Below, piece by piece: positions 60,711-64,000 of a stretch of 64,000 nucleotides of DNA. The position numbers and the translations under genes were made by a program. Source of the stretch: a virus; IMG/VR virus record IMGVR_UViG_3300017992_000023, positions 1-64,000 of that record, one strand, 5' to 3'. Position 1 is the first letter of the stretch. Each line of letters starts with the position of its first letter. The notes below the pieces were generated by a model. It searched no databases. It saw only the letters and a list, made by a program, of their open reading frames with translations, and was not told the DNA's origin.

Positions 60711-61394
60711 TCAGGACTCCATAAGCTTTTTAACTGTGTAGAAAAAGTACTGGTAGTACTGTGAGTGTGATGACATCCATTCGGGATGTGGCTGGTGCCC
60801 AAGTGTCTTGGTGTTAGGCCAGTAGACCACCTCTGGGTCTATTTGATCTCCAGCATCGTCCGTAGTACCAAAAGCAAGATGTCCTGGGCATATCTCGACA
60901 GGATTCGACTCCCTTGCATAGAGAAGGATCTCCGCATCTGGGGTTGGGACCATCATTTGATGATGATCTGAAGACACTAGAAGAATCTTTGCGCCGTCGT
61001 CACTGTACGCTGTGTGGTCACCGTGATGCCCCGTCATGTGCTGAACACAAGTGCCACCATTCAAGTAGCAGAGGAACTGAGCCCCGCGGCAGATGCCAAC
61101 AATAGGGATCTTCAACGACAAAGCTGTCCTAGCTACATGAAGCTCAAAGGCATCCCTACTGGGGCTTGTTGGCCCACATTTTGGATCCTGTATGTACCCG
61201 AAAGACAGCGGATTAACATCCTCTCCCCCGGTTAGGCACACCAAGTCTGCTTGAGATATATAATCATTTATATCTGGGTGATCTGAGAGAAAATCATGTG
61301 GGTCGATGTTGTATACGTTCGCCCCCTCAGATTCGAATAGGTCGACATAGTCCAGATCTCCTAGTACAAGTACCTTTTTGCCTGCAAGTTTCAT
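60711..61394 (-). CDS. class I glutamine amidotransferase / C26 gamma-glutamyl hydrolase-like
   Basis: 227 residues with GAGGAG before ATG. Nucleophile Cys102 in VGICRGAQF, His203 and Glu205 in QPHPEWM complete the triad. GGEDVNPLSFGY is the family's substrate-side motif seen in PuuD/gamma-Glu-GABA hydrolases. It could hydrolyse gamma-glutamyl amides or donate ammonia. Separated from the ATP-grasp start by one base, so coupled. No fused synthetase. Confidence 0.83.
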   Translation of the reverse strand: MKLAGKKVLVLGDLDYVDLFESEGANVYNIDPHDFLSDHPDINDYISQADLVCLTGGEDVNPLSFGYIQDPKCGPTSPSRDAFELHVARTALSLKIPIVGICRGAQFLCYLNGGTCVQHMTGHHGDHTAYSDDGAKILLVSSDHHQMMVPTPDAEILLYARESNPVEICPGHLAFGTTDDAGDQIDPEVVYWPNTKTLGHQPHPEWMSSHSQYYQYFFYTVKKLMES

Positions 61395-62005
61395 TTACGC
61401 TCCTCTATAAACTGTTCGAAGAAATTATCAATAGCTGTCTTATCCCAACTGCTAGACCCAACAATCCTAAGTGGGTGAAGACTAGCTTCTTTGATGAGAT
61501 CGCTGAAGTTATCCACCACGATCTCCAGGAGGTCTTCAGGTAGCGCACTCGTTCTCTCAGCTATGTTCTGATGCCCGGGCTGTGCCAGACAGAATTGAGA
61601 CCATTCGTTAAACGTATCAGTGAACCTCTTAACGATGTGGCCTGAACCAGCCAGGATACTCCTAATAAAGTCATCACCCTCCTCTCCAGGAGACCGGATA
61701 AAGGACAACAGAAACAAGGTAGAGATCTTTCCAGATCCCTTATGGAACTTGAGGGATAGGTCATCCTCCAACCATTCACCCAAGTCCCTTTTAAGCAACT
61801 CTTGGTACCCCAATCGCTCAGTGCGCGTGAGTGATGAGAAATCTGGCCTGATTACGAAATGGTCAACCTCTTCATACGCTGGAGAGATCATACCATCGTA
61901 TTTAAGCTCGGCTTCAAATTCCTCTTCATCAATCAGGTGCCTAATGCAGATAGTTTCGTGTTCCAATACCTCCCCGGACTTCAGATGATACTCGATCACG
62001 TGCAT
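61391..62005 (-). CDS. unrecognised protein of the amidoligase cluster
   Basis: 204 residues from ATG 62005 (MHVIEYHLKSG), preceded by GAGGAGGG; an earlier in-frame start is less supported. Beta start, then helical (SSLTRTERLGYQELLKRDLGEWL, FTDTFNEWSQFCLAQPGHQN). ATGA overlap with the C26 gene and 65-base overlap with the gamma-glutamylcyclotransferase gene. No motif recognised. Confidence 0.6.
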   Translation of the reverse strand: MHVIEYHLKSGEVLEHETICIRHLIDEEEFEAELKYDGMISPAYEEVDHFVIRPDFSSLTRTERLGYQELLKRDLGEWLEDDLSLKFHKGSGKISTLFLLSFIRSPGEEGDDFIRSILAGSGHIVKRFTDTFNEWSQFCLAQPGHQNIAERTSALPEDLLEIVVDNFSDLIKEASLHPLRIVGSSSWDKTAIDNFFEQFIEERK

Positions 62006-62393
62006 AGATACCCTCCTCTGCTTCTTGAACATGCGTCATCCAGTTTCCAGATGGGACTGGTTGAGCACCGCTGGGGACGTTGGCTGTTTCCATGAAATAC
62101 AGGTAAGCCTCACCCCAAGGAGTGGGGATTCGTTTCCTGTCATATAGGTCTGGATAGCCCTCCAGTGTATCCAGTACATGCAGGTCCTCTACCTCGTACA
62201 CTTCCAGATAAACAGAGTGTTCACCTTCAAGTGTAATTGCAGGATACCATGTCAGATCCCACATAGTAAAGGACGGTGGGGTCCAGAAGCCACCCATCGG
62301 CTTCCCTCCAGCATCCTTCATGATCGCATGGTTCCCCATGTCCTTCCTGAGAGTACCGTATACAGCTACACGTGCGACGGTCTTTTCAGCCAT
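61941..62393 (-). CDS. gamma-glutamylcyclotransferase-like protein
   Basis: 150 residues from ATG 62393 (MAEKTVARVAVYGTLR), with GGGGG upstream. The YGTLR loop (12-16) and the catalytic Glu78 in LDTLEGYPDLYDR are the GGCT/AIG2-like signature. These enzymes release 5-oxoproline from gamma-glutamyl amines. C-terminal ~35 residues are extra. In this cluster it could trim gamma-glutamyl conjugates. Overlaps the preceding gene's region by its tail. Confidence 0.83.
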   Translation of the reverse strand: MAEKTVARVAVYGTLRKDMGNHAIMKDAGGKPMGGFWTPPSFTMWDLTWYPAITLEGEHSVYLEVYEVEDLHVLDTLEGYPDLYDRKRIPTPWGEAYLYFMETANVPSGAQPVPSGNWMTHVQEAEEGIYARDRVSSEVRGGIGTRNYLH

Positions 62394-62394
62394 C

Positions 62395-62646
62395 TTAGCG
62401 CCCCCAAGGAGCATACAGTGGGTCCTGAGTGCAAGAGGTGCAGGTATACAGATTTGCGCTCAGAAGCTCAGCGATCCTCTCACAGTGGTCGTATGTCCCA
62501 GAGACATAGATGCTGACAGGTGGCTTCACGTTGCCGTTAGGGTCAGTAAAGCCCTCAGCATTGAACCAGAAGCCTCGTGGCTCCTCTGAGGCATTGGCTC
62601 CAAGAGAGGCCAGCGCGATGATGATAGTAATCAAAAGCTTCTTCAT
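62395..62646 (-). CDS. small periplasmic protein with conserved cysteines
   Basis: 83 residues from ATG 62646 (MKKLLITIIIALASLGANA), a textbook signal peptide cleaved after ANA, chosen over a longer in-frame start that lacks it. Mature part has three Cys (DHCERIAELL, LYTCTSCTQDP) including CxxC-type spacing. TAATG overlap with the upstream gene. Its place directly before the GGCT gene hints at an envelope link for the cluster. No family recognised. Confidence 0.6.
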   Translation of the reverse strand: MKKLLITIIIALASLGANASEEPRGFWFNAEGFTDPNGNVKPPVSIYVSGTYDHCERIAELLSANLYTCTSCTQDPLYAPWGR

Positions 62647-62915
62647 TAGCTGAGATCCTTTTTGATCAAACAGTATTGAGCAGTCACATCGACCCAAGCC
62701 TTTGCGGATGTGCCGAACGTATTGGAACTTGACCATACCTCTCCATGAGAAAGGGAGTAGAGGGTATGATTGCCATTCGGTCTCTTGACGCAAAGATAAA
62801 GCTTGTTGTTGAAAGTGGAGCCCTCACCAATAACACATCGGTATATGTGCCCTGGGATTGCCTCTGGGTAATCAGATGGGAGATGTTGAACTTTCGGTTT
62901 CTCACAGATTTCCAT
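62646..62915 (-). CDS. hypothetical small beta protein
   Basis: 89 residues with GAGGAA 9 bases before ATG. Beta-rich, with aromatic residues and Cys (GHIYRCVIGEGSTFNNKLYLCV, HGEVWSSSNTFGTSAKAWV in part). First gene after the repeat-rich gap, so it should be under its control. Unrecognised. Confidence 0.6.
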   Translation of the reverse strand: MEICEKPKVQHLPSDYPEAIPGHIYRCVIGEGSTFNNKLYLCVKRPNGNHTLYSLSHGEVWSSSNTFGTSAKAWVDVTAQYCLIKKDLS

Positions 62916-63012
62916 GATTGAACTTTCCTCAATCCTATATGTCTAATAGTCTATTAGACTGGTTAGATGATAAGTAGAGAAGGATGATAAGTCCTATAGG
63001 ACTATTAGACTA
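62916..63012 (-). promoter_or_regulatory. repeat-rich regulatory gap
   Basis: 97 bases between two - strand genes. It holds GTCTAATAG-T-CTATTAGAC (62941-62959, perfect 9-bp arms), the 12-bp palindrome GTCCTATAGGAC (62991-63002), further AGTCT/AGACT inverted arms to 63020, and the direct repeat ACTTATCATC twice (read on the - strand, 7 bases apart). No T-run follows any hairpin. Looks like an operator/promoter array or protein-binding site. Confidence 0.55.
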
Positions 63013-63204
63013 TTAGTCTGATACGACTACCTTCTTAGCTACAAAGATATGACTAGCAGATCCAGCAGCCCGTTGGACAGCCTCTTCCTTAGTCGGATAG
63101 AATCGGATAGATCCGTATATGGTCATGTTACAGTAGGTCTCCCCTCCCTGTTTCAGCAATGGTTTCAGATTGCTTTCGATGTTGTCAGCCTCGACAGGTG
63201 TCAT
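63013..63204 (-). CDS. hypothetical small protein
   Basis: 63 residues, helical start (MTPVEADNIESNLKPLLKQG) then alpha/beta (GSIRFYPTKEEAVQRAAGSA). ATGA-type overlap with the regulator gene upstream. TAA-TAG double stop lies in the repeat-rich gap. Unrecognised. Confidence 0.55.
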   Translation of the reverse strand: MTPVEADNIESNLKPLLKQGGETYCNMTIYGSIRFYPTKEEAVQRAAGSASHIFVAKKVVVSD

Positions 63205-63494
63205 CCTCGGGCCACCTGCATACCATTGTGCAGCCTACCCTCACGCTTGAATCGGCTCCATCGGGAGAGCTGGCTCTCACTGATGCCCAGCAGCTTGACA
63301 AAGTGGTTGTACTGTACATCAGCAGGACGTGACTCCAGCAGGTTAACAGCCAAAGCGGGGATGTCAGTGCCTGCAAAGATCCTACCTCGACGGGTCACAT
63401 CGCACTGGTTTGCTCGCTCTCGAAGCATTACCACTTCTCGAATGAACGAGTCATGTTCGTCCTCTTCAGGGTGCAACTGGATTACGTTACTCAC
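63201..63494 (-). CDS. small helix-turn-helix DNA-binding protein
   Basis: 97 residues starting with GTG at 63494 behind AGGAG. The C-terminal half (YNHFVKLLGISESQLSRWSRFKREG) is a helix-turn-helix, with GISESQLSRW as the turn and recognition helix. N-terminal half is charged. Lies at the head of the early genes, after a structured leader and before the repeat-rich gap it might bind. Reminiscent of CII-like or early regulators, but not assigned to a family. Confidence 0.65.
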   Translation of the reverse strand: MSNVIQLHPEEDEHDSFIREVVMLRERANQCDVTRRGRIFAGTDIPALAVNLLESRPADVQYNHFVKLLGISESQLSRWSRFKREGRLHNGMQVARG

Positions 63495-63764
63495 TGATAT
63501 TCTCCTGATAAGATAAATTTATGGAGGCTCTCAGCCCCCGAGATGGGACATAAGTAAACCTTATGGCTTACTTTACTGTTGAATAGGCACCATCTGTCAG
63601 CCCTCCTACTGGGAGTCGATGGGCATGCTCTGCTCAAGGCATGATTTGTAGTGCTGAATCACCTAGCACATTGTTAAAGATGCACTGAGTACTCGGCTCC
63701 ATGCGCTACCCAGATGAAGGATCCTCACGCAGTTTCCTTGCGGCAAGCTTTCAGTGCTTTTCAA
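63495..63764 (-). promoter_or_regulatory. 270-base early leader, non-coding, structured
   Basis: No convincing gene in any frame. Hairpins on the - strand include GGGGCT/AGCCTC (near 63523-63539), GTGCT/AGCAC, AAGTAAGCC/GGTTTACTT and distant GCACTG/CAGTGC arms enclosing smaller stems. No consensus sigma70 hexamers seen. Probably a 5' UTR upstream of the early operon or a landing region for regulators. Confidence 0.45.
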
Positions 63765-63989
63765 TTACTCAGATTCAGCCTCCTCAGCCTCCTTGAGGTA
63801 TTTGTCCATTGCTTGCTCAAGGACCTCCAGGGATTTCCCACCAAGCTCTTGTACCCGCTCATTCTGAGCAAGCTCAGTGACACCATAGGCAGCCAGCATC
63901 TTGTATGCAGTGTCCTTCTCGGGGATGATGGCATTCAAGGTCCCGCCGATAATCCAGATGCTGAAGACTACAACCCAAGCCCAGCGCAA
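63765..63989 (-). CDS. small membrane-anchored or exported protein
   Basis: 74 residues. Hydrophobic N-terminal segment (WAWVVVFSIWIIGGTLNAII, about residues 3-22), then a helical acidic tail (GGKSLEVLEQAMDKYLKEAEEAESE). Starts 11 bases from the window edge, so its own upstream region is cut off; no Shine-Dalgarno can be checked in full. Unrecognised early gene. Confidence 0.5.
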   Translation of the reverse strand: MRWAWVVVFSIWIIGGTLNAIIPEKDTAYKMLAAYGVTELAQNERVQELGGKSLEVLEQAMDKYLKEAEEAESE

Positions 63990-64000
63990 AGGTCTTGACC

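Noticed and set aside
62941-63002. Rho-independent terminators made from the inverted repeats
   Set aside because: Neither palindrome is followed by a T-run on either strand.
63201-63494. Temperate lifestyle indicated by a CII-like regulator
   Set aside because: No integrase, repressor, excisionase or attachment site seen; a single helix-turn-helix protein is not enough.

Overview
The window is most of the genome of a lytic tailed bacteriophage with podovirus-like (short-tail) logic that infects a Gram-negative host. The evidence is a head-packaging-tail module with a P22-type portal, an acidic scaffold and an N4-like/DUF4043-type major capsid protein; large internal virion (ejection) proteins with no tape measure or tail sheath; a two-component spanin with an outer-membrane lipoprotein; and a T7-like replication set (family A DNA polymerase, primase-helicase, 5'-3' exonuclease, gp2.5-like ssDNA-binding protein). 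No integrase, repressor cassette, tRNA, CRISPR array or RNA polymerase was seen. Both ends run off the window, so the genome is larger than 64 kb.

Layout: bases 1-39,447 are all on the + strand (late genes). They hold small exported proteins, an HNH-like protein and the small terminase (44-1476); tail/fibre-type structural proteins, including a 2450-residue LamG-repeat fibre (1481-14448); large terminase, portal, scaffold, capsid and decoration proteins (14499-21552); tail tube/nozzle and other tail proteins (21573-28070); three ejection-type proteins including a 2298-residue one with a zincin motif (28070-38057); and a lysis cassette (38054-39447). The two terminase genes lie about 13 kb apart. 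Intergenic gaps around the capsid genes carry structured RNAs: a terminator with internal helices, a pseudoknot, and leaders sharing a CGTTAAC motif.

Bases 39,425-63,989 are all on the - strand (early/middle genes), transcribed toward the late module and colliding tail to tail with it. From the distal end inward they are: an early small-gene cluster behind a structured leader and a repeat-rich regulatory gap (62.6-64 kb); an amidoligase cluster (54.1-62.4 kb); primase-helicase and small genes (50.6-53.8 kb); ThyX, phosphoesterase, DNA polymerase, SSB, exonuclease and nuclease (44-50.6 kb); and nucleotide-pool genes (MazG-like, DUF5664-like, class I ribonucleotide reductase; 39.8-43.8 kb). Most neighbours overlap by a few bases (ATGA or TAATG), implying long translationally coupled operons.

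The most unusual content is the amidoligase cluster: two different glutamine-synthetase-fold COOH-NH2 ligases, an ATP-grasp ligase, a class II glutamine amidotransferase fused to a zinc ribbon, a class I (C26/PuuD-like) gamma-glutamyl hydrolase-type amidotransferase and a gamma-glutamylcyclotransferase, interleaved with unrecognised proteins. Together they look like a phage-encoded pathway that makes and trims peptide-like or gamma-glutamyl amide conjugates; the substrate is unknown. A second oddity is an HNH endonuclease fused in frame to the ssDNA-binding protein, which keeps its own ribosome binding site and start.
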